Below, one piece after another: positions 41,784 to 51,555 of a stretch of 64,000 nucleotides of DNA. The notes beneath the pieces were generated by a model, which saw nothing but the letters and a program-made list of their open reading frames with translations, had not been told where the DNA came from and did not search any database. Each line of letters starts with the position of its first letter. Position 1 is the stretch's first letter. Position numbers and translations under genes: made by a program. The stretch spans positions 164,964-228,963 of the forward strand of contig JBAQTC010000002.1 in assembly GCA_049296795.1 (NCBI GenBank), written 5' to 3'. The DNA comes from CAXNKH01 sp049296795. GTDB lineage: Bacteria; Pseudomonadota; Gammaproteobacteria; Burkholderiales; Burkholderiaceae_C.

Positions 41784-43088
41784 ATGTCCATCCCAAACAC
41801 CAGCTCGACACAGAGCAAACCACTACCGTCTTACCTCAACAGCGAGCAGCTCGGGGCCTGGGACGTTTACCTGCAACAAATCGATCGAGTCATTCCTTAT
41901 CTGGGACAGCTGGCGCGTTGGTCCGAAACACTCAGACACCCCAAACGGGTGTTAATAGTCGATGTGCCGATTCACCTGGACAATGGCCAGATTGCTCACT
42001 TTGAGGGTTACCGGGTACAACACAACACTTCACGCGGCCCGGGCAAGGGTGGGGTTCGCTTTCACCAGAATGTCAGTTTGTCCGAAGTGATGGCGCTGTC
42101 GGCATGGATGTCCATCAAAAATGCTGCCGTCAACGTGCCGTTTGGTGGCGCCAAGGGCGGGGTTCGGGTCGACCCCAAACTGTTGTCCTTAGGCGAACTC
42201 GAGCGTATCACCCGCCGTTACACCAGTGAAATTGGCATCATCATCGGACCGAACAAAGACATCCCGGCGCCCGATGTCAACACCAACGAGCAAATCATGG
42301 CTTGGATGATGGACACCTACTCGATGAATGAAGGCTCAACCGCCACCGGTGTTGTCACCGGCAAACCGGTTAGCTTGGGGGGCTCGCTCGGTCGACGTGA
42401 TGCCACCGGGCGCAGCGTTTTTACTGTCGGTTCCGACGCCGCACGCCGGATCGGACTCGACTTGAACGGCGCGCGGATTGCGGTTCAGGGCTTTGGCAAT
42501 GTAGGAAGCGTGGCTGCCAAATTTTTTGTGCAAGCCGGTGCCCGGGTGGTGGCGGTGCAAGACCACGGCGGCACGGTACAGCGGGCCAGCGGATTGGACC
42601 TCACCGCGCTGCAAGACCACGTCACCGTCAGCGGTAGCGTGGCTTGTTTCCCCCAGGCCGAAGCCATGGCCAATGATGATTTCTGGGGCGTGCCGTGTGA
42701 CATCCTGATTCCGGCAGCACTGGAGCTGCAAATTAATCAGGCCAATGCGCCGCACATCAAAGCCCGGATGGTGATCGAAGGTGCCAACGGCCCGCTCACG
42801 CCGCAAGCCGATGACATTTTGCAAGAGAAAAACATCCTGGTGGTTCCCGATGTGATCGCCAATGCGGGTGGCGTGACAGTGAGTTATTTCGAGTGGGTGC
42901 AGGATTTCTCCAGTTTCTTCTGGAGTGAAGATGACATCAATGCCAAGCTCGACCGCATCCTGCTGGAGGCCTTTGGCGCCATTTGGCAAGTTGCCCAGGA
43001 CCAGCGGGTGAGTTTGCGCACTGCAGCCTTCATCGTAGGCTGCAGCCGCATCCTGCAGGCCCGGGAAATGCGCGGCCTCTATCCCTGA
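41784..43088 (+). CDS. gdhA: Glutamate dehydrogenase (Glu/Leu/Phe/Val family)
   Basis: A 434-residue amino acid dehydrogenase interconverting glutamate and 2-oxoglutarate plus ammonia. Substrate-site motifs are GPGKGGVRFHQNVS and PFGGAKGGVRVDP; the Rossmann motif is IAVQGFGNVGSVAA. The length fits the hexameric ~430-residue class. The VRFH and ARWSETLRHPKR segments fit glutamate rather than leucine or phenylalanine specificity, though this is not decisive. It is preceded by the Lon-related gene and converges on the DUF1178 gene with a 21-bp gap. Confidence 0.93.
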   Translation: MSIPNTSSTQSKPLPSYLNSEQLGAWDVYLQQIDRVIPYLGQLARWSETLRHPKRVLIVDVPIHLDNGQIAHFEGYRVQHNTSRGPGKGGVRFHQNVSLSEVMALSAWMSIKNAAVNVPFGGAKGGVRVDPKLLSLGELERITRRYTSEIGIIIGPNKDIPAPDVNTNEQIMAWMMDTYSMNEGSTATGVVTGKPVSLGGSLGRRDATGRSVFTVGSDAARRIGLDLNGARIAVQGFGNVGSVAAKFFVQAGARVVAVQDHGGTVQRASGLDLTALQDHVTVSGSVACFPQAEAMANDDFWGVPCDILIPAALELQINQANAPHIKARMVIEGANGPLTPQADDILQEKNILVVPDVIANAGGVTVSYFEWVQDFSSFFWSEDDINAKLDRILLEAFGAIWQVAQDQRVSLRTAAFIVGCSRILQAREMRGLYP

Positions 43089-43109
43089 AAACGGGAGATG
43101 GCCCGCCCC

Positions 43110-43571
43110 CTACTGCAGGGTTTGTTTGAGGGACTCCGGCAGCAGCAGCGGCATAACGGCGATCCCCTCCTCCAGCAAGGACTCGGTTTCCTGCTCCGTG
43201 GCCTGGCCCCGAATGGCGCGCTCCTGAGTTTCACCGTAGTGGATTTTTCGCGCCTCTTCGGCAAAACCTTTGCCCACATCTTCGGTTTGATCCATGATGC
43301 GCCGCGCCACACTGAGCCAGGCTGCTTGCAGCGTCATGTCAGTTGGAGTCGAGACCACGGTTTGCGAGGCCTGGGGTTGCGTGCTATCAGGCGCAGCCAA
43401 GCTGTGCCCTAGGTTCAAGCGGGGTGCGCTGAGCAATTTGATCACTCGGGAGTCGCCACACAAAGGGCATTCAAGCAAGCCCTTATCCTGTTGCGCCAAG
43501 AAATCGTGTTCCGAGCCAAACCAGCCTTCAAACAGGTGCTGTTGCGAACACTGAAGATTCAAGACTTTCAT
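43110..43571 (-). CDS. DUF1178 family protein
   Basis: A 153-residue protein of unknown function. The N-terminal MKVLNLQCSQQHLFEGWFGS and the CPLCGDSRVIKLLSAPRL stretch are the family hallmark: Cys8 and the CxxC suggest a small zinc ribbon. The rest is a charged, probably helical tail (GFAEEARKIHYGETQERAIRG). It lies 15 bp after the DUF2818 gene downstream of nuoN. Confidence 0.9.
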   Translation of the reverse strand: MKVLNLQCSQQHLFEGWFGSEHDFLAQQDKGLLECPLCGDSRVIKLLSAPRLNLGHSLAAPDSTQPQASQTVVSTPTDMTLQAAWLSVARRIMDQTEDVGKGFAEEARKIHYGETQERAIRGQATEQETESLLEEGIAVMPLLLPESLKQTLQ

Positions 43572-43586
43572 GACACAAAGATTAGC

Positions 43587-43889
43587 TCACTTGAGGCGTC
43601 GAATCAAATAACGGTAAACAAAACCGGGGAAAGCAAAAGTCAGAAACAAAGTCGCCGTGATCGCGTAAAACTCCCACTTCTGAGGTGCGATTTGTCCTGC
43701 GCGCTGCTCCAACAATAAACCGACCGCGCCTGTCAGAAAATAAAAAAACACCAGTTCAGCCAGCCGGGTAGCCAGGTTCTTGGGCTGCTTCAGTAGCAAC
43801 AAGCCGAGCAAGCGTTGGCTGAAGAAAGGCAGGTTAGCCGCCAACAGGGCGAGCAGCACAACAAACCAGACCGAAACCGTTTGCGACAT
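43587..43889 (-). CDS. DUF2818 family membrane protein
   Basis: A 100-residue protein with about three hydrophobic segments, beginning MSQTVSVWFVVLLALLAANLPF and ending FPGFVYRYLIRRLK. It belongs to the DUF2818 family, found after nuoN in betaproteobacteria, so a role in complex I assembly or stability is a reasonable guess but unproven. It follows nuoN by 12 bp. Confidence 0.9.
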   Translation of the reverse strand: MSQTVSVWFVVLLALLAANLPFFSQRLLGLLLLKQPKNLATRLAELVFFYFLTGAVGLLLEQRAGQIAPQKWEFYAITATLFLTFAFPGFVYRYLIRRLK

Positions 43890-43901
43890 CAGTCGTGGCG
43901 C

Positions 43902-45389
43902 TCAACTGACCAGCATTTGCAGAATTGACCTGGCGCACAGGGCCAGCAAACCACCGGGTAACAAGCCTAAAACCAGCACTAAAGCCCCGTTAATCGTCAA
44001 GGTGATGCGGACATCCATCGAGGATGAAACGGTGCTGGCCGTGATGGGCTCATCGAAGAACATGATTTTCACCACACGAATGTAATAAAACGCACCGATC
44101 AGCGACAACACGACCGCAAACACGGCCAGACCGATGTGCAGGGACTGACCAGTAGCGACCAGTGCTTGCAACACCGATAGCTTGGCGTAGAAGCCCACCA
44201 TCGGCGGAATACCCGCCAGCGACAGCATGCAGATCGCCATGACACCCGCGTACAGCGGACTGCGCTGATTGAGACCGGCAAAGTCAGTGATCTCCTCGCT
44301 CTCAAAGCCTTCGCGCGCCAACAACAGAATGACACCGAATGTCGCCAATGTCGTCAGCACATAGGTGATGATGTAGAACATGGCCGAGCTGTAAGCATTG
44401 GCCGCTGAATAGATGTTGCCGTCAACCACACCGACCATCAAACCCAACAGCACAAAACCCATTTGGGAAATGGTCGAATAAGCCAACATCCGTTTTATGT
44501 TGCTTTGGGCAATCGCAGCCAGGTTACCGATCAACAGCGAGGCGATGGACAACACCATCAACATCTGCTGCCAGTCAATGGCCAGTGGCAGCATGCTTTC
44601 CACCAGCAAGCGGATCACGATGGCAAATGCTGCCAGCTTGGGAGCGCCCGCAATCAAGAGGGTCACGGCCGTTGGCGCGCCTTGGTAAACGTCGGGGATC
44701 CACATATGGAAAGGGGCCAAACCGAGCTTGAAAGCCAAACCGGCAACCACGAACACCAGACCAAACACCAAAACCTGATGTTTGACATGACCACTGGCGA
44801 TGGCGCGAAACACCGTGTTGATATCGAGCGAACCGGTTGCCCCATACATCATGGACAAGCCGTACAGCAAGAAGCCCGAAGCCAGAGCGCCAAGTACGAA
44901 ATATTTCATGGCAGCTTCAGTTGCAACGCCATGGTCACGGCGCAGCGCGACCAGGGCATAACTCGACAGTGTCAGCAGCTCCAAGCCCATGTAAATGACC
45001 AGGAAATTGTTTCCCGAAATCATGGTGAACATGCCCAGTAAGGCAAACAGGCTCAGACTGAACAACTCACCCCCGTTCAGCATGGAACGGTCGGCAGCGT
45101 AAGGCCGGCCATAAACCAGGGTGACCAAGACGGCCAGCGTGGCAAAGCACTTGAGCCAGTTACCCATGGGGTCACTCACCACCATATTGCCAAAGCCATA
45201 AAAAGTCACACCACTGCTGGCGTAAAAACCTTGGACCACAGCCACAATGGCCAGCGTCAACAAAGTCAGCACATAGGTAGCGGTGCGACGCTGGCTGCTC
45301 ACCGTTAAGTCAAACAACATGACCAGACAGGCCATGCTGAGCAAAATGATTTCGGGGCAAAGGGTGACCCAACTGAGGTTGTCGATCAT
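43902..45389 (-). CDS. nuoN: NADH-quinone oxidoreductase subunit N
   Basis: A 495-residue antiporter-like membrane subunit of complex I with about fourteen hydrophobic segments. It carries the Mrp-type core (GLAFKLGLAPFHMWIPDVYQGAP, NIKRMLAYSTISQMGFVL) with the conserved lysines of the proton half-channels. It is the last nuo gene and follows nuoM by 11 bp. Confidence 0.97.
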   Translation of the reverse strand: MIDNLSWVTLCPEIILLSMACLVMLFDLTVSSQRRTATYVLTLLTLAIVAVVQGFYASSGVTFYGFGNMVVSDPMGNWLKCFATLAVLVTLVYGRPYAADRSMLNGGELFSLSLFALLGMFTMISGNNFLVIYMGLELLTLSSYALVALRRDHGVATEAAMKYFVLGALASGFLLYGLSMMYGATGSLDINTVFRAIASGHVKHQVLVFGLVFVVAGLAFKLGLAPFHMWIPDVYQGAPTAVTLLIAGAPKLAAFAIVIRLLVESMLPLAIDWQQMLMVLSIASLLIGNLAAIAQSNIKRMLAYSTISQMGFVLLGLMVGVVDGNIYSAANAYSSAMFYIITYVLTTLATFGVILLLAREGFESEEITDFAGLNQRSPLYAGVMAICMLSLAGIPPMVGFYAKLSVLQALVATGQSLHIGLAVFAVVLSLIGAFYYIRVVKIMFFDEPITASTVSSSMDVRITLTINGALVLVLGLLPGGLLALCARSILQMLVS

Positions 45390-45400
45390 CTGGTTGTCTT

Positions 45401-46876
45401 TCAGTTCAGTTTGGACTGCGCCATATGTTTGAGCAGTTCCAGCACCGAGGCGTCCATCACATCGGTAAACGGCTTGGGATATACACCCATGTACAGCACG
45501 GCAATCGCCAGCAGGGACAGCATCAAGAATTCGCGGCTATTGATGTCATTGAGCTGCTTGACATCATCGTTGGCAACCGGTCCGAGATAAACCCGCTTGT
45601 ACATCCACAAGGTGTAGGCTGCGCCAAAAATCAAGGCACTGGCAGCGGCAAAACCGAGCCAGAAATTAGCTTTCACGGCACCCAGAATCACCATCCACTC
45701 GCCGACGAATCCGGCTGTTCCCGGCAAACCGCAATTGGCCATGGCAAACAGCAAAGAGAAGGCAGCGAATTTGGGCATGGTGTTGACAACACCGCCGTAG
45801 CTGGCGATCTCGCGTGAATGGACGCGGTCGTACAAGACACCAATCATCAGGAACATGGCGCCCGAGACAAAGCCGTGGGCAATCATTTGCACCAGACCAC
45901 CCGCGACCCCGAGTTCATTGAAGATGAAGAAACCCAGGGTGACAAAACCCATGTGCGCGACGGAGGAATAAGCCACCAGTTTTTTCATGTCCTGCTGGAC
46001 CATGGCCACCAGACCGACATAGACGACAGCGATCAAAGACAGGGCTATGACCAGCCCAGCCCATTGGTAGCAAGCATCGGGCGTAATCGGCATGGAGAAG
46101 CGCAAGAAACCGTAAGCGCCGAGCTTGAGCATGATCGCCGCCAGCACCGCCGAGCCCCCGGTGGGCGCTTCAACGTGGACATCGGGCAACCAGGTATGAA
46201 CTGGCCACATCGGAACTTTCACCGCAAAAGCAGCAAAAAAAGCAAAGAACAACAGCGTTTGCACCCCTGCGTCCAACGGCAGTTCGTGCCAGCCCTGAAT
46301 ATCAAAGCTGCCACCCGACTGGATATAGAGATAAATCAACGCGACCAGCAACAGCAGCGAACCGAGCAAGGTATAGAGAAAGAACTTGAAAGCGGCGTAA
46401 ATCTTGTTGGGTCCACCCCAAATACCAATGATCAGGTACATCGGGATCAAGGTGGCTTCGAAGAACACATAGAACAACAGGCCATCGAGCGCACTGAACA
46501 CGCCGATCAGCAAACCGCTCAGAATCAGGAATGCGCCCATGTACTGGTTCACGCGCTGCGTAATGACTTCCCAGCCCGCAATGACAACCACCACCGTGAT
46601 GAACGCCGTCAGCGGAATGAACCAAAAAGAGATGCCATCGATCCCAAGGTGATAGAACACATTGAAGCGTTCGATCCAAGGGCTTTTCTCAACAAACTGC
46701 ATCGCCGCCGTTCCCAGCTTGAAACCGGTGTACAGGGGCAAGGTCAACAGGAAGCTCAGCACCGCGCCAATCAAAGCAACCCAGCGCACAGCGCGCGCCT
46801 GATCGTCGCGACCCAGGCCTAGCAGCACCAGTCCAAAGAAAATTGGCGTCCAAATCGCCAGGCTCAACAAACCCAT
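45401..46876 (-). CDS. nuoM: NADH-quinone oxidoreductase subunit M
   Basis: A 491-residue antiporter-like membrane subunit of complex I. Conserved features are FFEATLIPMYLIIGIWGG with the key glutamate, FAVKVPMWPVHTWLPDVHVEAP with the key lysine, and DMKKLVAYSSVAHMGFV. It is predicted to have about fourteen membrane helices and the length is typical. It sits 13 bp after nuoL. Confidence 0.97.
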   Translation of the reverse strand: MGLLSLAIWTPIFFGLVLLGLGRDDQARAVRWVALIGAVLSFLLTLPLYTGFKLGTAAMQFVEKSPWIERFNVFYHLGIDGISFWFIPLTAFITVVVVIAGWEVITQRVNQYMGAFLILSGLLIGVFSALDGLLFYVFFEATLIPMYLIIGIWGGPNKIYAAFKFFLYTLLGSLLLLVALIYLYIQSGGSFDIQGWHELPLDAGVQTLLFFAFFAAFAVKVPMWPVHTWLPDVHVEAPTGGSAVLAAIMLKLGAYGFLRFSMPITPDACYQWAGLVIALSLIAVVYVGLVAMVQQDMKKLVAYSSVAHMGFVTLGFFIFNELGVAGGLVQMIAHGFVSGAMFLMIGVLYDRVHSREIASYGGVVNTMPKFAAFSLLFAMANCGLPGTAGFVGEWMVILGAVKANFWLGFAAASALIFGAAYTLWMYKRVYLGPVANDDVKQLNDINSREFLMLSLLAIAVLYMGVYPKPFTDVMDASVLELLKHMAQSKLN

Positions 46877-46889
46877 GTTTTTATTCTCC

Positions 46890-48938
46890 TTATCGGCCGA
46901 GCCACTCGAGGATGCTCGGCCATGTCACGAAATAGCCCATGAGCACAAAAATGCCGATGATCATGGCTAAGGCATAGTGGTACAAAAATCCTGACTGGAT
47001 TTGTCGCGCCATGCCAGAGATCCAGCCGACGACCTTCCAAGAGCCATTGACCAGGGTGCCGTCGATCAAGGTCTGATCGCCACCCTTCCACAAACCCCAG
47101 CCTACAGCGCGCGCACCACGCGCCAGAACGTTTTCGTTAAACCAGTCCAGGTAGTACTTGTTCTCCAGCAAGGTATAGATCGGCTGCACTTTGTTCTTGA
47201 TCGCGGCCGGTACGGCCGGATTAACCAAGTACATGTAATAAGCCGTAACCACACCAGCAACGGCCAACCAAAATGGCAGCGTGCTCAAAGCGTGCGAGGC
47301 CATGGCCAGCGGTCCATGGAAAGCCGCGGCCAGTTCCTGCATGGCTGGGTGCTGCTGCAGATCAACAAAAATGGCACCTTGGAAGAAGTCACCATACAAC
47401 ATAGGGCCAATGGTGAGGTAACCGATCAGCACCGAAGGAATAGCCAACAGGATCAAAGGCAAGGTCACGACCCAAGGCGATTCATGGGGCTTGCTGTGTT
47501 CTTCGCGATGATGGTGCGGGTCGGGTTCATCGGCTGCATCGTGTTCATGGGCGTGCGGATCCTGGTCATAACGCTCCTTCCCATGGAACACCAGGAAGTA
47601 CATGCGAAAGGAATAGAAAGCGGTCACAAAGACACCCGCCAGGACCGCAAAATTGGCGAAACCGCTGCCCCACAAATGGCTCTCGTGCACAGCTTCTATG
47701 ATGCTGTCCTTGGAATAAAACCCTGCGAACAGCGGGGTCCCGATCAAAGCCAGTGAACCCAAGAGCGAGGTCATCCAGGTGATCGGCATGTATTTGCGCA
47801 CGCCTCCCATCCAGCGGATGTCCTGGTTATGGTGCATGCCCATGATGACCGAGCCCGCTGCCAGGAACAGCAAAGCCTTGAAGAAAGCGTGGGTCATCAG
47901 ATGGAACACCGCCACCGAATAAGCCGAAGCCCCCAGCGCCACCGTCATGTAACCGAGTTGCGACAAGGTGGAGTACGCCACCACGCGCTTGATGTCGTTC
48001 TGGATGATGCCCAAAAATCCCATGAACAAAGCCGTGATCGCACCCACCACCATGATCAAACTCAGGGCGGTGTCGCTCAACTCAAATAAAGGCGACATCC
48101 GGGCCACCATGAAGATGCCGGCAGTCACCATGGTTGCAGCATGAATCAGTGCTGAGATCGGTGTCGGGCCTTCCATGGAGTCGGGCAACCAGACGTGCAG
48201 GGGAAACTGGGCCGACTTGCCCATGGCACCGATGAACAAACAAATGCAGATCACGGTGACCAACATCCAACTGGTTCCGGGGAAACTCAACGCAGCCAAC
48301 TCGTCAGCCTTGGCAAACACTTCGGCATAGTTCAGGCTGCCGGCAAAACTCACGATCAAGCCAATGCCCAGGATGAAACCAAAGTCGCCCACCCGATTGA
48401 CCAGAAAAGCCTTCATGTTGGCAAAAATGGCGCTCGGTTTGTTGTACCAGAATCCGATCAACAAATACGACACCAGGCCCACGGCTTCCCAGCCAAAAAA
48501 CAGCTGCAACAAGTTGTTGCTCATCACCAGCATCAACATGGAGAAAGTAAACAGCGAAATGTAGGCAAAAAACCGGTTGTAGCCTTCATCTTCTTCCATG
48601 TAGCCCATGGTGTAGATATGAACCATCAGCGACACAAAGCTCACGACGCACATCATCATGGCTGTTAAGCCATCGACCAAAAACCCAATTTCCATCTTGA
48701 GCCCGCCCACGACCATCCAGGTGTAGAGCGTCTCATTGAAGCGGGCGCCCTCAAGCGCCACGCTATAGAGTGTCAGTGCCGACAACACAAAGGAAATCAA
48801 CACCCCGGCGATGGTGACACTGTGCGAAAGGCGCCGACCAATCCAATTGCCGCCAAAAGAGGTTCCCAGGATACCGGCGACCACAGCGCCAAGCAGCGGC
48901 GCCATCGGAACGGCCAGTAATGTACAAGCAGACAACAT
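46890..48938 (-). CDS. nuoL: NADH-quinone oxidoreductase subunit L
   Basis: A 682-residue subunit, the largest antiporter-like part of complex I, with the long lateral helix at its C-terminus. Key residues are Glu151 (FFGWEAVGL), Lys241 (GAMGKSAQFPLHVWLPD) and Lys317 (NDIKRVVAYSTLSQLGY). A loop at about 460-486 is unusually histidine-rich (eight His, including the run HHH at 475-477), between two membrane segments. It follows nuoK by 3 bp. Confidence 0.97.
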   Translation of the reverse strand: MLSACTLLAVPMAPLLGAVVAGILGTSFGGNWIGRRLSHSVTIAGVLISFVLSALTLYSVALEGARFNETLYTWMVVGGLKMEIGFLVDGLTAMMMCVVSFVSLMVHIYTMGYMEEDEGYNRFFAYISLFTFSMLMLVMSNNLLQLFFGWEAVGLVSYLLIGFWYNKPSAIFANMKAFLVNRVGDFGFILGIGLIVSFAGSLNYAEVFAKADELAALSFPGTSWMLVTVICICLFIGAMGKSAQFPLHVWLPDSMEGPTPISALIHAATMVTAGIFMVARMSPLFELSDTALSLIMVVGAITALFMGFLGIIQNDIKRVVAYSTLSQLGYMTVALGASAYSVAVFHLMTHAFFKALLFLAAGSVIMGMHHNQDIRWMGGVRKYMPITWMTSLLGSLALIGTPLFAGFYSKDSIIEAVHESHLWGSGFANFAVLAGVFVTAFYSFRMYFLVFHGKERYDQDPHAHEHDAADEPDPHHHREEHSKPHESPWVVTLPLILLAIPSVLIGYLTIGPMLYGDFFQGAIFVDLQQHPAMQELAAAFHGPLAMASHALSTLPFWLAVAGVVTAYYMYLVNPAVPAAIKNKVQPIYTLLENKYYLDWFNENVLARGARAVGWGLWKGGDQTLIDGTLVNGSWKVVGWISGMARQIQSGFLYHYALAMIIGIFVLMGYFVTWPSILEWLGR

Positions 48939-48941
48939 GTG

Positions 48942-49250
48942 TTAACCCTTGAGCGAATTGAGTTCGTCCACATTGATGCTGGACTTGTTGCGAAACAGCA
49001 GAACCAAAATGGCCAGGCCGATCGCCGACTCGGCAGCGGCAACAGTCAGAATAAAGAAGACGAATATCTGACCGTGCATGTCCCCGAGGTAATAGGAAAA
49101 AGCCACGAAATTCATATTGACCGCCAGCAGCATCAGCTCAATGGCCATCAACAAAACAATCAAGTTTTTTCGGTTCAAGAAAATACCAATCACCGACAGG
49201 GCAAACAAAATGGCCCCGAGTGAAAGAAAATGTCCAAGGGTCAGCGTCAT
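48942..49250 (-). CDS. nuoK: NADH-quinone oxidoreductase subunit K
   Basis: A 102-residue membrane subunit with three helices and the conserved glutamates of the MrpC-like fold (LLMAIELMLLAVNMNFVAF and AAAESAIGLAI). The start overlaps the nuoJ stop by 4 bp. Confidence 0.97.
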   Translation of the reverse strand: MTLTLGHFLSLGAILFALSVIGIFLNRKNLIVLLMAIELMLLAVNMNFVAFSYYLGDMHGQIFVFFILTVAAAESAIGLAILVLLFRNKSSINVDELNSLKG

Positions 49251-49906
49251 GACTTATTCTCCGCAGCGCTAGGGTCGACTACAGCCGGGGCAATAGCTGC
49301 CTGGGTAGCCTCCATCTGGACCAACTGCAGCCGGTCTTTCGACTTCACCCGTACTTGATCCGAGCTGCTGATGGCTTTGCTGTCTTTGCGTTCACGCAAA
49401 GTCAGTGCTATCGCGGCAATGATGGCCACCAGCAGAATCACAGCGGCAATCTGTAGCGGATAAACATACTGTGAATACAGTAACTTGCCCAGTTCCTTGG
49501 TGTTGGACAGCTCAACGACGGCCTGTCCAATCACAGCCTGAATCTTGGGCTCTTCCGAAAGCCGAAACCCCCCCATCAACACGGCGGCCATTTGCAAGGC
49601 AATCAGTGCGCCAACGCTGGCAGCCACAGGGAAATTTTTCCAGAATCCCTGGCGCATGCTGTCAATGTTGAGGTCAAGCATCATCACCACAAACAGGAAC
49701 AACACCATCACGGCACCAACGTAGACCAGCACCAAGGTGATGGCCAAGAACTCGGCCTTAAGCAGCATCCAGACCATGGCGGCCTGGAAAAAAGCCAGTA
49801 CCAAATAGAGGGCAGCGTGCACCGTGTTGCGTGCAGTCACGACCCGAAAAGCGGCGAACAGCAGCACGGCTGAAAACGCGTAGAACAATCCAGTTTTGAC
49901 ATCCAT
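49247..49906 (-). CDS. nuoJ: NADH-quinone oxidoreductase subunit J
   Basis: A 219-residue membrane subunit with five helices, including LVYVGAVMVLFLFVVMMLD, the segment of the pi-bulge helix that couples quinone reduction to proton pumping. The C-terminal ~50 residues are a hydrophilic Ala/Val/Lys-rich tail of little conservation. It follows nuoI by 26 bp. Confidence 0.96.
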   Translation of the reverse strand: MDVKTGLFYAFSAVLLFAAFRVVTARNTVHAALYLVLAFFQAAMVWMLLKAEFLAITLVLVYVGAVMVLFLFVVMMLDLNIDSMRQGFWKNFPVAASVGALIALQMAAVLMGGFRLSEEPKIQAVIGQAVVELSNTKELGKLLYSQYVYPLQIAAVILLVAIIAAIALTLRERKDSKAISSSDQVRVKSKDRLQLVQMEATQAAIAPAVVDPSAAENKS

Positions 49907-49932
49907 GGTTTCAGTATCTTTCAGTCAAAGTC

Positions 49933-50460
49933 TCAGCGGTACTTGGCGTCTGCAGCGCGCCGAGTAGCAATTTCGTCTTCATAGCGATCGCCAACCGCCA
50001 GCAGCATGTCCTTGGTGAAGTACAGATCACCGGGTTTTTCGCCGTGGTATTCAAAAATATGGGTTTCGACAATCGAATCCACCGGACAGCTTTCCTCGCA
50101 GAAACCACAGAAAATGCATTTGGTCAAATCGATGTCGTAGCGGGTAGTACGGCGCGAACCGTCGTCACGCTGCTCTGATTCGATGGTGATTGCCAGGGCC
50201 GGGCAAACGGCTTCACACAGCTTGCAAGCTATACAACGTTCTTCACCATTCTCATAACGACGCAGCGCGTGCAAGCCTCGAAAACGCGGGCTGGCCGGCG
50301 TTTTTTCTTCCGGAAAAAGCACCGTAATCTTGCGCTTGAACATGTATTTCCCGGTCACCGCCATGCCTTTGAACAACTCCAGCAGCAAAAAGCTTTTGAG
50401 GAAATCTCGCAGGGAAAAGCCAGGGTAAGCGACCGGGGGGGATGAAACTATGTTGCTCAT
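49933..50460 (-). CDS. nuoI: NADH-quinone oxidoreductase subunit I
   Basis: A 175-residue subunit carrying two [4Fe-4S] clusters (N6a, N6b) of the peripheral arm. The cysteines are complete: Cys76, 79, 82, 86 (CIACKLCEAVCP) and Cys115, 118, 121, 125 (CIFCGFCEESCP). An amphipathic N-terminus anchors it to the membrane. It is 12 bp after nuoH. Confidence 0.97.
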   Translation of the reverse strand: MSNIVSSPPVAYPGFSLRDFLKSFLLLELFKGMAVTGKYMFKRKITVLFPEEKTPASPRFRGLHALRRYENGEERCIACKLCEAVCPALAITIESEQRDDGSRRTTRYDIDLTKCIFCGFCEESCPVDSIVETHIFEYHGEKPGDLYFTKDMLLAVGDRYEDEIATRRAADAKYR

Positions 50461-50472
50461 ATCAGTTCAATC

Positions 50473-51555
50473 TCATTTCCAGATGTTCCAAGAGGTCTGC
50501 ATCCAGGCCCCGACAACGACCAGCCAAATCAGCGTCACAGGAATAAAAATCTTCCAACCCAAACGCATGATTTGGTCATAGCGAAAGCGCGGGAATGTAG
50601 CGCGCACCCACAGAAACAGGGTGACCACAACAAAAGTCTTCAGACCGAGCCAGATCCAAGCCGGTAGCCAGGTCAACCAGGCGCTCTCGATCGGTGCAAT
50701 CCAGCCACCGAGGAACAAAATGACGCACAGCACCGAGACCAGAATCATGTTGGCGTATTCGGCCAGGAAGAACATGGCGAACGCCATGCCCGAGTACTCC
50801 ACCATATGGCCGGCTACGATTTCGGATTCACCTTCGACTACGTCAAACGGGTGACGGTTGGTTTCGGCCAGTCCTGATATGAAATAGACCATGAATACAG
50901 GAAACAATGGCAGCCAGTTCCAGGACAAGAAATTCAGCCCCATGTCAGCAAACATGCCCTCGCCCTGCGAGACCACGATGTCGGTCATGTTCATGCTGCC
51001 AGCGACCATCAGCACCACCACCAGGCAAAAACCCATGGCGATTTCATAGCTAACCATCTGTGCCGAGGCGCGCATGGCACCGAGAAAAGCATATTTGGAG
51101 TTAGAAGCCCAACCCGCGATGATCACGCCATAGACTTCGAGCGAAGTGATGGCCATCAAGAACAAGAGGCCAGCATTGACATTGGCCAGAGCGACGTCGG
51201 GACCAAACGGCACCACTGCCCAAGCCGCCAGCGCCGGCATGATGGTCATGATCGGTCCCAGCACAAACAACCCCTTGCTGGCTGCTGCGGGCATGATGAT
51301 TTCTTTGGTCAGTAACTTGAGTGCGTCTGCAATTGGCGTCAACAAGCCCATCGGCCCGACCCGGTTCGGGCCAAAACGCAACTGGGTAAAACCAATCGCT
51401 TTACGCTCCCACAGCGTCAGATAGGCCACACAACCCATCAGCGGCGCGAGCACGGCGACGATCTTGATCAGGGTCCACAACACAGGCCAAGCCAGTGCCG
51501 GCCACCAAGGCGCATCGAATAGGTTCAGTCCTAAATGGTAAAAATCATCGATCAT
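50473..51555 (-). CDS. nuoH: NADH-quinone oxidoreductase subunit H
   Basis: A 360-residue membrane subunit that forms much of the quinone chamber. It has about eight hydrophobic segments, the ERKAIGFTQLRFGPNRVGP loop near the N-terminus and AETNRHPFDVVEGESEIVAGHMVEYSG with the conserved acidic cluster. It overlaps nuoG by 4 bp. Confidence 0.97.
   Translation of the reverse strand: MIDDFYHLGLNLFDAPWWPALAWPVLWTLIKIVAVLAPLMGCVAYLTLWERKAIGFTQLRFGPNRVGPMGLLTPIADALKLLTKEIIMPAAASKGLFVLGPIMTIMPALAAWAVVPFGPDVALANVNAGLLFLMAITSLEVYGVIIAGWASNSKYAFLGAMRASAQMVSYEIAMGFCLVVVLMVAGSMNMTDIVVSQGEGMFADMGLNFLSWNWLPLFPVFMVYFISGLAETNRHPFDVVEGESEIVAGHMVEYSGMAFAMFFLAEYANMILVSVLCVILFLGGWIAPIESAWLTWLPAWIWLGLKTFVVVTLFLWVRATFPRFRYDQIMRLGWKIFIPVTLIWLVVVGAWMQTSWNIWK

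Noticed and set aside
45818..46822. A 334-codon plus-strand frame over nuoM
   Set aside because: Antisense to NuoM; the product is a hydrophilic Gln/His/Arg-rich mirror of membrane-protein codons.
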